Below are positions 1 through 8,720 of a DNA stretch of 64,000 bases, in pieces. This DNA comes from Novipirellula aureliae (GTDB taxonomy: Bacteria > Planctomycetota > Planctomycetia > Pirellulales > Pirellulaceae): assembly GCF_007860185.1 (NCBI RefSeq), contig NZ_SJPY01000004.1, positions 372,001-436,000 of the forward strand, written 5' to 3'. The position numbers and the translations under genes are program-made. Positions within the stretch are counted from its first letter, which is position 1; each line of letters starts with the position of its first letter. The notes under the pieces were generated by a model. It made no database searches. It had not been told where the DNA came from and saw only the letters and a program-made list of their open reading frames with translations.

Positions 1-1657
1 CTTCCAACTCGTCCAACGTACCGCTTCGTGGAGTTTGGTACTCGGACGCATGTGGACGCTTGACGATTTTTTTCGGCATGGCGAACAACCCTATCACCAC
101 AACGACAAGCTTTCCACCAGCGAGCGTGCCGATTTGACCTTGAAGGATCAAGTGGCCGCTGGCGAAGCGAACCCGCTTTCGGCGATTATCGCGCAAACGC
201 GCCGTGCCATTGTAGAACAAAACGCCGCCAACTTGCGGGCACTAGTGACCTTGGCAAACGGCAAGGAAATCGGTGCCGTTTCAAGTGCCGCAGATCACAC
301 GAAAGAACCCAGCGTCGCGAATCCAAAATCGGATTGCCTGCGGACGGTGGGATTAACACCTGCATCCGGCAACTCGAACATTTGCTTGTTCAACCCGACC
401 TCCGCAGCCCGCCGCATCAATGTCGAAATGGACGGCACCCCTCATGCGGATAAGCATGTCTACGCCGCGAGCGGTCATGGCAAGCAATCGATTGTGACCG
501 CCGACGTTTCCGCTTTTGGGTTCTCGGTCATTCGAAACCAAGACGCTGGATCTTCGCCGGCCCGCTCGTTAAAAAAACGGCTTGGTGACGTTTTCTCATT
601 TGGTTCTGCCGCTGCAATTCGAAAGCCAATCGCCGTCGAACATCTGCTTCAAAATGCGTTTATGGAAGTTGCGATCGATGCGCAATCGGGCGGCATAAAA
701 GGCGTTTACTGCGGCCAAGCACGCGGCAATCGTTTTTCACTTCGGCTGGTCTCTGAAATCGCTGGAACGCCGAAAAAAGATAAAAACACGATCGTGATGA
801 AGGCCGATACTGTCGAGACAAAAGTATCGCGGCCTGACTTGGGGGTTATCGAATCTTCAGGCTCGTTAGTCGATGCCGCCGGCGAAAGACTCGCTAATTT
901 TGTACTGGCTTATCAACTTCAACGGGGCAGTCGGGTTTTGGAAGTTTCTGTAAAACTTGAACCGCTTCGCAACGACTTTGGTAAACAGGATCCCTGGAAG
1001 AACTATATCGCACTCCGCACAGCCGTCGCCTCCGAAGCGATGATGCCGCGATTGATTTTGCGAGATAAAATCCAGAAGCCATCGCGACGTTCGATGGTAT
1101 CGCCGCTGGGCGTTATCCTAGACGAATCGGAACGGCAAACCCTGGTCGCCTCTGCTGGCTTAGCCTATCACCGCCGCGTCGATGATCGCTTTCTCGATAC
1201 GCTCCTGTTCGTCCAAGGTGAAACACAAAGGGAGTACAAGATTCATTATGGATTCGATGTCAAGAATCCTGTTTCCGTCGCACGCAGTGTTTTCGAGGAC
1301 CCCATCACGGCAACTGTCGAATCGGTCGATGCCAACGTTTCACGTGGCTGGCTCATTCATGTTGCTCCCAAAGAGGTGCTGCTGACGGACCTACGAGCGT
1401 GGACCGATTCGAGCGGAACACTGTTTGCGTTGGTGCGATTGATTCAAACAAAACCACGAAAAATCACGTCAGCCCTTCGGTTTTGCAGGCCAGTCAAACG
1501 GGCAATTAAAATACAGCATGGCAGCTTCGAACCTCTGCAGGATCCGATGCAAGCGTTTGCAAACAAGTCGGAGAATGATTTATTAGCGGTCGACAATGAT
1601 TGTGTCAAACTCGAATTGCGATCCCATGAAGTCGCCGATTGTTTGATCGAGTTTTAG
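1..1657 (+). CDS. GH38-like alpha-mannosidase, C-terminal part (5' end outside window)
   Basis: The reading frame is open to the left edge, so the gene starts before the window; the TTG at 35 is only the first possible start inside it. What remains (about 550 residues) resembles the beta-sandwich C-terminal region of family 38 glycoside hydrolases: a stretch beginning LFNPTSAARRINVEM, then FMEVAIDAQSGGIKGVYC, and a later DPWKNYIALRTA segment. In this family the catalytic zinc-binding domain is N-terminal, so it should lie outside the window and cannot be checked. The likely role is hydrolysis of alpha-mannosides in polysaccharides or glycans. The next gene, a kinase, begins two bases after this stop, which suggests cotranscription. 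The family call is by eye and moderately sure. Confidence 0.6.
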   Translation, partial: FQLVQRTASWSLVLGRMWTLDDFFRHGEQPYHHNDKLSTSERADLTLKDQVAAGEANPLSAIIAQTRRAIVEQNAANLRALVTLANGKEIGAVSSAADHTKEPSVANPKSDCLRTVGLTPASGNSNICLFNPTSAARRINVEMDGTPHADKHVYAASGHGKQSIVTADVSAFGFSVIRNQDAGSSPARSLKKRLGDVFSFGSAAAIRKPIAVEHLLQNAFMEVAIDAQSGGIKGVYCGQARGNRFSLRLVSEIAGTPKKDKNTIVMKADTVETKVSRPDLGVIESSGSLVDAAGERLANFVLAYQLQRGSRVLEVSVKLEPLRNDFGKQDPWKNYIALRTAVASEAMMPRLILRDKIQKPSRRSMVSPLGVILDESERQTLVASAGLAYHRRVDDRFLDTLLFVQGETQREYKIHYGFDVKNPVSVARSVFEDPITATVESVDANVSRGWLIHVAPKEVLLTDLRAWTDSSGTLFALVRLIQTKPRKITSALRFCRPVKRAIKIQHGSFEPLQDPMQAFANKSENDLLAVDNDCVKLELRSHEVADCLIEF

Positions 1658-1658
1658 T

Positions 1659-3041
1659 ATGGAATCTGCCGGATCAAAACCGAAGCCTGCCAAAACCTCG
1701 TTCAAGGATGCGGCAATCCGTAGTGGCTTGGTGTCCTCCGAGCGTTGGAAACAAGTTGTCGAGACGGTCGGATCGGCAAACGATGACGAAGCGATCGCTG
1801 ACCTGTTGGTGCAAAGCGGTCAAGTGACGGAGTACCAGGTCAACCAACTACGCGGCGGTCGGACGAAGTTTACGCTCGGTCCCTACCTCATCACCGGATG
1901 GATCGGCCAAGGAGGCATGGGGCAAGTTTTCAAGGCAGTGCATAGTGTGATGGGTCGTGAGTGCGCCGTGAAAACACTTCCGCTCGAAAAGTTGACTTCG
2001 GAATCACGCACGGCATTTGTTCGTGAAATCCGTTTGCAAGCGGGACTCGATAGCCCTTACGTCGTCCGTGCTTACGATGCGGGGCAAGACGGTAACGTTC
2101 ATTATTTGGTGACCGAGTATGTCCCGGGGACCGATCTGCGGAAGTTGGTTCGAAGCAATGGTCCGTTGACGATGAACCATGCCGCTGGGGTCATCTCGCA
2201 AGCTGCGATGGGACTTCAATATGCTCATGATCTCGGCTTGGTCCATCGTGATGTGAAGCCTGGGAACATATTGGTGACGCCCGACGGGCATGCGAAGGTA
2301 TCCGACATCGGGTTGGCAGGCTATCACTTTGGCGGAATTGACGATCCGCGTGCTGGCAAAATTGTCGGCACTGCAGACTATTTGTCACCCGAGCAGATCC
2401 GCACGCCTTCGCTAGTCAACCCGCTAAGCGATATCTATTCCCTTGGATGCACGCTCTATTACGCGACGACTGGCAAAGTGCCTTTTCCTGGCGGCGACGT
2501 CAAATCGAAATGCAAACGCCATTGTGAACAAACGCCGTGGCACCCTCGCAAGTTTGTCCCGGAATTATCAGAAGATTTCGTTGATGTCATTGCTGACATG
2601 ATGGAAAAGGATCCGGCCAAGCGAATCCAATCGGCTGCGGAGGTTGCCGAGCGGCTCGAGCCCTGGTCTGCTGCGACGATGGAATTCATCGATCGTCCGA
2701 TCGATCGTCGCTCTTGGACACCACCGCCACCACCGAAAGAGCCACCGCCGTCGCGTGACCATGGCGAAGACCTCGATCCAACCTCTGCCGGGTATTCGGA
2801 GGCGTTAAGTCAATCGGGCGCCGCGTCCGATCAAGATTTACCGTCTGCGATGCAGCCGGAAATCGGAACCGGATCCGATCTGGTTTTCCCGCCAACCGGC
2901 AGCGTATCGCTGGATCCCAATCTCAAGAAAAACGACTCCCCGAGTCTGCTGCTGCCGATTGCTCTGACGTTAGCAATCGCGGTACCCATCAGTTTGCTGG
3001 TGGGTGCGATCATTGGGTACTTGATCCGAGAATCGATGTAA
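1659..3041 (+). CDS. Membrane-anchored Ser/Thr protein kinase with DIG instead of DFG
   Basis: A 460-residue Hanks-type kinase. Residues 1-70 form an N-terminal helical region of the type seen in planctomycetal kinases. The kinase domain follows: glycine loop GQGGMG at 83-88, the ATP lysine in CAVKTL near 105, HRDVKPGN at 186-193, and SPEQ near 233. The metal-binding DFG motif reads DIG at 206-208; the aspartate is kept, so activity is still plausible. A proline-rich linker starts near 354, and one hydrophobic segment (about 433-456) ends the protein, so it is probably tail-anchored with the kinase domain in the cytoplasm. The start two bases after the mannosidase stop suggests cotranscription. 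Substrates are unknown. Confidence 0.9.
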   Translation: MESAGSKPKPAKTSFKDAAIRSGLVSSERWKQVVETVGSANDDEAIADLLVQSGQVTEYQVNQLRGGRTKFTLGPYLITGWIGQGGMGQVFKAVHSVMGRECAVKTLPLEKLTSESRTAFVREIRLQAGLDSPYVVRAYDAGQDGNVHYLVTEYVPGTDLRKLVRSNGPLTMNHAAGVISQAAMGLQYAHDLGLVHRDVKPGNILVTPDGHAKVSDIGLAGYHFGGIDDPRAGKIVGTADYLSPEQIRTPSLVNPLSDIYSLGCTLYYATTGKVPFPGGDVKSKCKRHCEQTPWHPRKFVPELSEDFVDVIADMMEKDPAKRIQSAAEVAERLEPWSAATMEFIDRPIDRRSWTPPPPPKEPPPSRDHGEDLDPTSAGYSEALSQSGAASDQDLPSAMQPEIGTGSDLVFPPTGSVSLDPNLKKNDSPSLLLPIALTLAIAVPISLLVGAIIGYLIRESM

Positions 3042-3100
3042 GCTTGATACCTGACGCAGCATTTTTCCCATCCACCCGTTCTTCCGAAGAGCCTAAAAAC

Positions 3101-3260
3101 TCGGGTTGACGGTAGTGGATCTTGTTAAAGATCCTGCAGCTCGGGTTGGCGGTAGTGGATCTTGTTAAAGATCCTGCAGCTCAGGTTGGCGGTAGTGGAT
3201 CTTGTTAAAGATCCTGCAGCTCGGGTTGGCGGTAGTGGATCTTGTTAAAGATCCTGCAGC
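3101..3260. repeat. Four tandem 40-bp units, each with a perfect hairpin
   Basis: Four nearly identical 40-bp units run head to tail with two single-base differences. Each contains GGATCTTGTTAAAGATCC, a 7-bp perfect stem with a 4-base loop. The array lies between two convergent genes (stops at 3041 and 3294), where hairpins could end transcription from either side, but no T-run follows them. The same stem occurs singly at 56108-56125 with the GTAGTGGATC flank on the other side. Confidence 0.9.
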
Positions 3261-3293
3261 ATTGAGAATTTCAACAAACCCCACCAAACCCCA

Positions 3294-4355
3294 CTACGAA
3301 CGCTTCTCCGCTTCAACGCCTTGTCGCTTGATTCTCGCATTCCATTTTTCGCGGGCTAGTTGTTGCATATCAACCGCTTGATCTTGCTCGTCGACAATCT
3401 CCAGTCCGAGCAGTGTTTCGACGACATCCTCAAGCGTCACGATTCCTTCCATGCCACCAAATTGGTCGACCACCAATGCGATATGGGCACGATTGTTTAA
3501 CAGCAAATCAAACACGCTGGCGATTGAATCGGCTTCATGCACCGATTCGATCGGTCGAGAAAAGTTCGCTAGCGGTTGTTCGTCATCGCCCGAAGCAATC
3601 GCAACAAGTATTTCATCTTTTAGAACAAAACCGGTAACATGGTCTTGGCGATCATGATACAGAGGCACACGTGAGACGGGCCACTTCTTGACGATTTCGG
3701 CTACCTCGCCAAGAGTCTTGGTTTGCTCAGCACTGATGACGACCATTCGCGGTGTCATCACATCGCCAACGGTGATTGAGTCGAGTTTGAGAAGGTTGCG
3801 AAGGATTCGCGATTCACGCGCTTGTAGTAACCCTTCGCTGCTGCCCAGTTCCGCCATCGCCTCAATCTCTGCTCGCGTGACAAGCTTTTGATCCTTATTG
3901 CCGGACAGCAGTTTGGTCAGGAATTCGGACATCCAAACCAAAGGCCACATCAAATAGATCAAGCCTTGCACAAAGATGGCGACCGGTGCGGCCAACCGTC
4001 GCCAATGGAGTGCTCCGACCGTTTTGGGGATGATCTCGCTAAGCACCAGGATCAACAGCGTCAAGATTGCACTGATCACACCTACGTATTGGTCGCCATA
4101 GATTTTGGCTGCTTGAGCACCGACACCCGCTGCGCCAACGGTGTGGGCAATCGTGTTGAGGCTCAGGATTGCCGCCAACGGTCGATCGATATTCTCTTTA
4201 AGCCGTAGGATTCGGATTGACGATTTGCTGGAATCTTGCCGGCGTTCGGCCAGAAAACTGGGGGTGATCGAAAGTAGGACTGCCTCCGCGATCGAGCACA
4301 AAAACGAAAATCCGATGGCGATTGCCAAATACAGAAAAAGAAAGAAATGTTGCAT
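3294..4355 (-). CDS. CNNM/DUF21 membrane protein with CBS pair
   Basis: A 353-residue integral membrane protein. The N-terminal half is a DUF21/CNNM transmembrane domain with several hydrophobic segments and the hallmark SEIIPKTVG stretch near residues 105-113. The C-terminal half has a CBS-domain pair, beginning VGDVMTPRMVV and ending GGMEGIVTLEDVVE. The terminal CorC/HlyC domain of longer relatives is missing; the protein ends about 35 residues after the CBS pair. CNNM proteins are linked to magnesium and other divalent-cation export, with CBS domains sensing nucleotides. Transport substrate here is inferred only from the family. The gene converges on the kinase at 1659-3041 across a hairpin array. 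Confidence 0.88.
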   Translation of the reverse strand: MQHFFLFLYLAIAIGFSFLCSIAEAVLLSITPSFLAERRQDSSKSSIRILRLKENIDRPLAAILSLNTIAHTVGAAGVGAQAAKIYGDQYVGVISAILTLLILVLSEIIPKTVGALHWRRLAAPVAIFVQGLIYLMWPLVWMSEFLTKLLSGNKDQKLVTRAEIEAMAELGSSEGLLQARESRILRNLLKLDSITVGDVMTPRMVVISAEQTKTLGEVAEIVKKWPVSRVPLYHDRQDHVTGFVLKDEILVAIASGDDEQPLANFSRPIESVHEADSIASVFDLLLNNRAHIALVVDQFGGMEGIVTLEDVVETLLGLEIVDEQDQAVDMQQLAREKWNARIKRQGVEAEKRS

Positions 4356-4560
4356 CCGTCGTTCGTTTCGCGAGTTGGGGCCAAGTGGAAATCAACCCGC
4401 AAAGCATAGTATACTGGTAGCAATAGCGAAACTCGCCCAATGGTCGGCATCGTTCTGGTCTTGGTGCTACGGTTTATCGGAACCGCTCGGCTTCTTATTT
4501 AATGCTTCATTGACTGGCATTTTTTTTCGCGACCTAAATCATTTATCGAGGTAACAAACG

Positions 4561-5037
4561 GTGGGTCCACAATTACCCGATTTCGGATGCTTCCCGCGAT
4601 GGCCCGAAAATGGATACGATTTTGTCCATCCCGACGATCACGAAATCGTCCTCAAACTTATTCCCAGCGAACGAGTGATGCGGCGGGAACACTTTGACGG
4701 TGCCTATTATCACTACTCGTACGGATCGACTCGCTTCCGGTTGAAACCGTGTCTCTGGCTGAAGGTCAAAACGGACGGTATCGACATTGGCGATTCGGTG
4801 GAAACGGTTGGCGTTAATATGGAACGAGAACGATTCGTGGCGAAGGTCTACGGCATGTATTACATTCGCCGAAAAGGTTGTATCCTATACCGTCTTCGCC
4901 GAGACGATACGATCGTTCCAAATTTGTATTTGGCGGAGCATTTGCGATTGTTGACCGAGAAAGCAAAGGTGCGGCGAGGCGAAATTCCGCATCCGACGCC
5001 GAAAGCGTTTGACCGTAGCGAGCGGTTAGAATTGTGA
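4561..5037 (+). CDS. Conserved hypothetical protein, 158 aa
   Basis: This 158-residue protein starts with GTG just after a purine-rich CGAGGTAACAAACG stretch. It has no signal peptide or membrane segment and is rich in Arg, Tyr and His. The middle part (residues about 80-120) alternates hydrophobic and charged residues, with VGVNMERERFVAKVYGM, as in a small beta-rich fold. I do not recognise the family. It stands alone between a divergent CNNM gene and a kinase about 220 bases downstream on the same strand, so it could be a planctomycetal protein of unknown role. The reading frame looks genuinely coding. Confidence 0.65.
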   Translation: MGPQLPDFGCFPRWPENGYDFVHPDDHEIVLKLIPSERVMRREHFDGAYYHYSYGSTRFRLKPCLWLKVKTDGIDIGDSVETVGVNMERERFVAKVYGMYYIRRKGCILYRLRRDDTIVPNLYLAEHLRLLTEKAKVRRGEIPHPTPKAFDRSERLEL

Positions 5038-5256
5038 GGCGAGCGACGGACCATCCTTGCCGCCCTAAGACAAGTAGAAAATTTGCTGCCACTTGCCTAA
5101 ACGGGGGCAGCAAGCTTGCACGCCAGACGTTTTGTCGCTTTCGTGCAAAAATCGATTGATTCCGCTTTTCCTTTGTCATTGCACAAGGAATAATACGGCA
5201 ATCGCCTGTCGAAAAGGCATTTTCCAATCCTGTTCGCTTCGGTCGTCCTTCCAAAA

Positions 5257-6105
5257 ATGTCCATGCCAGTAAAATCGAAACAAGCGACGACTGGACCAAC
5301 GGCGGTGCGGGTTGGATCGCGACTTGGCAAGTACCGTATTGAACGACGGTTGGGTGTGGGCGGTTTCGCAACCGTGTATGCTGCATTCGACACCCTGTTA
5401 GGGATCAAAGTCGCGTTAAAGATTCCCTCTCCCGAATTGGTCTCACCCACGTTGCTTGACGAATTTCGCCGCGAAGCGAGATTGACGATCCAGTTGGACC
5501 ATCCCAATATTTTGCCGATACGCGATGCAACGTTTGTCGAGAACCATTTCGTAATCATCACACCGATGGCCGAACGAACCTTGAGTGACCGTCTGCAGAA
5601 CCGAATGGGTTTTGACTTGGCATTTGATATTCTGACTCAACTTCTTCAGGGTGTCGCCTACGCTCACGAACAGGGCGTGATCCATTGTGACATCAAGCCC
5701 GAAAACGTATTGATGTTCGACGACAACCAAATCAAGCTGGCTGATTTTGGGATCGCCAAGGCGACTCAGAAAACGATTAGCGGATCGGGAACGGGTACGG
5801 TCGGCTACATGGCTCCGGAGCAAGCGATGGGAAAACCCTCTGCTCGATCGGACGTTTTTTCGATCGGATTGATCGCCTATCGACTGTTCTCTGGGAAATG
5901 GCCTGAGTATCCGTTCGAATGGCCTATGGCGGGTAACGCAGCATTGCGCCGCCGCGCCCATGGTGATTTAATCGCCATAATCCGCAAATCTTTGCTGGTG
6001 ACCCCGCGCAAACGCTATCGAGACGCCGGGCAAATGCTAGCGGCTGTCAAACAAACTCGCTTGAAAGCGATCCGGTACTCTCGCCGACACCGAACAACAA
6101 GCTAG
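5257..6105 (+). CDS. Soluble Ser/Thr protein kinase with HCD catalytic loop
   Basis: A compact 282-residue kinase consisting almost only of the catalytic domain. Visible motifs are the glycine loop GVGGFA at 33-38, VALK with Lys55, Glu73 in the C helix, HCDIKPEN at 143-150, DFG at 163-165, and APEQ at 186-189. The arginine of the usual HRD is cysteine, which makes it a non-RD kinase; such kinases are often not controlled by activation-loop phosphorylation. There is no transmembrane segment, so it should be cytoplasmic. A PP2C-type phosphatase begins about 100 bases downstream on the same strand, making a likely kinase/phosphatase switch. ATG at 5257 is used; the second ATG at 5263 is an alternative. 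Confidence 0.9.
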   Translation: MSMPVKSKQATTGPTAVRVGSRLGKYRIERRLGVGGFATVYAAFDTLLGIKVALKIPSPELVSPTLLDEFRREARLTIQLDHPNILPIRDATFVENHFVIITPMAERTLSDRLQNRMGFDLAFDILTQLLQGVAYAHEQGVIHCDIKPENVLMFDDNQIKLADFGIAKATQKTISGSGTGTVGYMAPEQAMGKPSARSDVFSIGLIAYRLFSGKWPEYPFEWPMAGNAALRRRAHGDLIAIIRKSLLVTPRKRYRDAGQMLAAVKQTRLKAIRYSRRHRTTS

Positions 6106-6208
6106 AATGATAGTGGAGCCTGTTTGATCGTCGGCTTTCGCGGCGAGAAAGGGAACGAAGCAGGATCCGCGCCCCTTTTTGCGACCAATCCTTCAACACC
6201 GTACGATC

Positions 6209-7030
6209 ATGCTGACCACGATGCCTGAAACGCAGCGAGACTTTTTCGTCGAGAGCGATATGCTCGAGTCGCAATCGCTTGCAACGCTCCGTGGGTGTGT
6301 GGTCGCAATCGCTCGCCGTTGCCCCGGCAAAGAAGAACCCAATGACGACAGTGCCGTCGTCATCCGGGCGGCTTCGGGGGCGATCGTCATGGCGGTCGCT
6401 GACGGCGTCGGTGGTTGTCCGCTCGGCTATAAAGCATCCGCGATCGCGGTTGAGTGTATTGCCGAAGCGGTCTTGGCAGCCGATTGGAACGTGGACCTAC
6501 GGGCTCCGATCTTGGACGCGATTGAAAAGGCGAATGAAGACATTTTGGATCTCGGCGTCGGAGCCGCAACGACGTTATCGGTCGTTGAGATTGTCGACTC
6601 AAAAGCGAGAGCCTACACCGTTGGTGATTCGATGACGATGATCGTCGGGCAACGTGGCATGCTGAAGTGGCGATCCACCTCTCATTCGCCCGTTGGTTAT
6701 GCGGTCGAATCGGGATTGCTCGACGAGGAGTCCGCGATGATTCACGACGAGCGACACGTCGTATCCAACTTGGTTGGATCTTCGACGATGCATATCGGCG
6801 TGGGCCCCGCACAAACGTTGCGACCGCGCGACCGTGTGCTGATCGCTTCCGATGGATTGTTCGACAACTTGCACATCAGCGAAGTGGTTAGCAAGATCAA
6901 GAATGGGGATCCTCGGAAACAGATGGAAGCGTTGATCGGTTTCGCAGATGACCGAATGAACGGACGCACGGACGAGCTTCCAGGCAAACCGGACGATTTG
7001 ACCGTATTGCTGTACTCGCAAAAGTCCTAA
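6209..7030 (+). CDS. PP2C-family protein phosphatase
   Basis: A 273-residue PPM/PP2C phosphatase. Motifs appear in the family order: a DDSAVVIR strand carrying metal-binding aspartate, AVADGVGG, GAATTLSVVEI, VGDSMTMIV, ASDGLFDNL and the C-terminal KPDDLTVLLY. The metal-binding aspartates are present, so it should dephosphorylate Ser/Thr in a Mn/Mg-dependent way. The frame reaches upstream to a TTG at 6179, but ATG at 6209 gives the more usual N-terminus. It follows the HCD kinase at 5257-6105 and probably reverses its phosphorylations. A hairpin element lies downstream, between this gene and a convergent peptidase gene. Confidence 0.9.
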   Translation: MLTTMPETQRDFFVESDMLESQSLATLRGCVVAIARRCPGKEEPNDDSAVVIRAASGAIVMAVADGVGGCPLGYKASAIAVECIAEAVLAADWNVDLRAPILDAIEKANEDILDLGVGAATTLSVVEIVDSKARAYTVGDSMTMIVGQRGMLKWRSTSHSPVGYAVESGLLDEESAMIHDERHVVSNLVGSSTMHIGVGPAQTLRPRDRVLIASDGLFDNLHISEVVSKIKNGDPRKQMEALIGFADDRMNGRTDELPGKPDDLTVLLYSQKS

Positions 7031-7095
7031 CGGCGGATTGCCAAGTGACGCACACTTCGTGAGCCAACACTCCTCTCTTAGCCCGAATGATCCTT

Positions 7096-7200
7096 AGCCC
7101 GAATGATTCTCAGGATTCGTCAAAATTCGAGTCGCTCGTTAGAGCGAAAGAGTTTTGTGTGAATCCTTGGAGAATCACTCTGCGAATTAACCGGGTTAGC
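7096..7200. repeat. Hairpin element of about 105 bp, AGCCCGRATGATTC family
   Basis: The segment begins AGCCCGAATGATTC and ends with TCTGCGAATTAACCGG followed by TTAGC. Inside, GATTCTCAGGATTC pairs with GAATCCTTGGAGAATC (two-base bulge) to form a long hairpin. A second element at 26727-26836 shares both ends. It lies between two convergent genes and includes the stop codon of the peptidase at 7196. Confidence 0.6.
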
Positions 7201-7864
7201 GTCGATTACCGAGCAGGATGAAGACGTAATAGGCGAGCGTCATGACGGCTTGCAGCGTTGCCGCGACGTAGGTGAGAGCGGCGGCATTGAGTATTTTTGC
7301 CACGTAATGCTCTTGGTTTGCCGCAATAATCCCATGCTCAACCAATTCCTCGCGCGCTCGCGACGACGCATTGAACTCCACGGGCAAGTTGATCAATTGG
7401 AAAAACACAACCGCAGAAAACAAGATGACGCCGAGCCAAGCCAATGGTTCGATTCGGAAAAACATACCGCCGAACAGCATCCACATGCCTGCACCCGAAC
7501 CAAAATTCGCTGCCGGTACCGCCATGTTTCGAATCACCAACGGTGCGTAATGGGTGGCATCCTGAAACGCGTGTCCCGCTTCATGACACGCGACACCGAC
7601 AGCCGCCATGTTGGGGCCATTGTAAACATCGCTGCTCAAACGCAGTACCTTGGCACGCGGGTCATAATGATCGCTGAGCATTCCATCGATTCGCTCGATA
7701 CCAACGCTGCTGAGCCCACCACGATCGAGCATCAATCGGGCGGCCTCAAACCCCGTCATGCGCGACGGAACTTGACTCATTTGCTTGAAAGCCGACTTCA
7801 CTCGCCATTGAGCGTAAAGCCCCAGCAAGAATGGAGGAATGACAAACAAAAGGTAAAGCATCAT
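7196..7864 (-). CDS. YugP-like membrane zinc metallopeptidase
   Basis: A 222-residue protein of the COG2738 (YugP, neutral zinc metallopeptidase) type. An N-terminal hydrophobic helix (residues 1-17) precedes a domain with the zinc motif HEAGH at 94-98, and two or three further hydrophobic stretches follow, including AWLGVILFSAVVFFQL and a final helix near the C-terminus. Length and layout fit the family, whose substrates are largely unknown. The stop lies inside a repeat element shared with the 26.7 kb region. The gene stands alone between a convergent phosphatase and a long intergenic region. Confidence 0.9.
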   Translation of the reverse strand: MMLYLLFVIPPFLLGLYAQWRVKSAFKQMSQVPSRMTGFEAARLMLDRGGLSSVGIERIDGMLSDHYDPRAKVLRLSSDVYNGPNMAAVGVACHEAGHAFQDATHYAPLVIRNMAVPAANFGSGAGMWMLFGGMFFRIEPLAWLGVILFSAVVFFQLINLPVEFNASSRAREELVEHGIIAANQEHYVAKILNAAALTYVAATLQAVMTLAYYVFILLGNRR

Positions 7865-8318
7865 CGGAAAACTCTCGTCGAGATTTGTGGGTTGTTGTGG
7901 AAAAAGGCGCCGAAAGATGCCAAAAAGACAGCCCCAAACGCCTTGCGTGACTCATTATACGCAACTACTAGACCAAACGTTTGGGGTTTTGTCCGAAAAC
8001 GGGGCTAACCTTTGCCGGAGGGGGGAAGCCCCCCTATCGGTCAAAACCCCCTATCGGACAAAACCCAGCTCAACCATCCGATTTGTTTGCATGGTCGCAA
8101 TTTGTGACCTAACTTTGAGTAAAATCGTTTCGTCATTTCAAACACGATGTTTGTCGGTTCAGCTTGCTTCGTAGCAGCGATGGATTATTGACGATGACGA
8201 AAGCAGCAGCGTCGCTAGCCCGTGTATCGCCCTCTCATCAAAGCCAATCGTTTCTGTTTTGAAGCGACAAGAATGTCGTTTCAGTGGAAACGGATTGCCA
8301 AGGGATCACTCCTCCGTC
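7865..8318. other. Intergenic region with an 83-bp inverted repeat
   Basis: No convincing gene is seen. GGGTTTTGTCCGA at 7984-7996 and its exact complement at 8054-8066 enclose C-rich runs (GGGGGGAAGCCCCCC) and a second, imperfect copy of the right arm. The arrangement resembles a small palindromic element. The promoter of the divergent peptidase gene should lie at the left end. Confidence 0.6.
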
Positions 8319-8651
8319 ATGACTTGTCACGAACTTGCAAAACGACTCGCCGACTTACGGCCCGAGTTGCATGCGATCGAAGTCGCACGACTAAGCCTTT
8401 TAATACTCATCCAAACCGAAAACGTCGAGAAATTGCTTGACGACGAAGCGTTGCTATCAGCATGGAGGAACGCCAGTTTTCGGCTCGAGGCCGCCGCCGA
8501 TCAATACGCCGCCGTCGCTGCGGAACTCGATCAAATGTGCAGCTCCGGACCGGTCCAGTTCACGCCCGACCAATTGTGGGTGCTGCTGCGAGCTGTCAAG
8601 GTGCAAAGCCAAATGTTAGACCTCTACACCGATGAACGGGCTCTCGCGTAA
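8319..8651 (+). CDS. Small hypothetical protein, 110 aa
   Basis: The ATG at 8319 gives a 110-residue, mostly helical, Ala/Leu-rich acidic protein beginning MTCHELAKRLADLRPELH. The frame extends upstream to a TTG at 8259, but that part has unlikely composition. Repeated leucine/alanine spacing in residues 5-75 suggests two or three amphipathic helices, possibly coiled. I do not recognise a family. It converges on the UvrC-like gene whose stop is at 8721. The coding call rests on codon use and composition only. Confidence 0.5.
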   Translation: MTCHELAKRLADLRPELHAIEVARLSLLILIQTENVEKLLDDEALLSAWRNASFRLEAAADQYAAVAAELDQMCSSGPVQFTPDQLWVLLRAVKVQSQMLDLYTDERALA

Positions 8652-8720
8652 AGGGGGCTCTCGCGTAAGGCCGCGAAAGAACAGCAAACGTCTTGTTACA
8701 CAACGGAGATCAGGCCCCGT

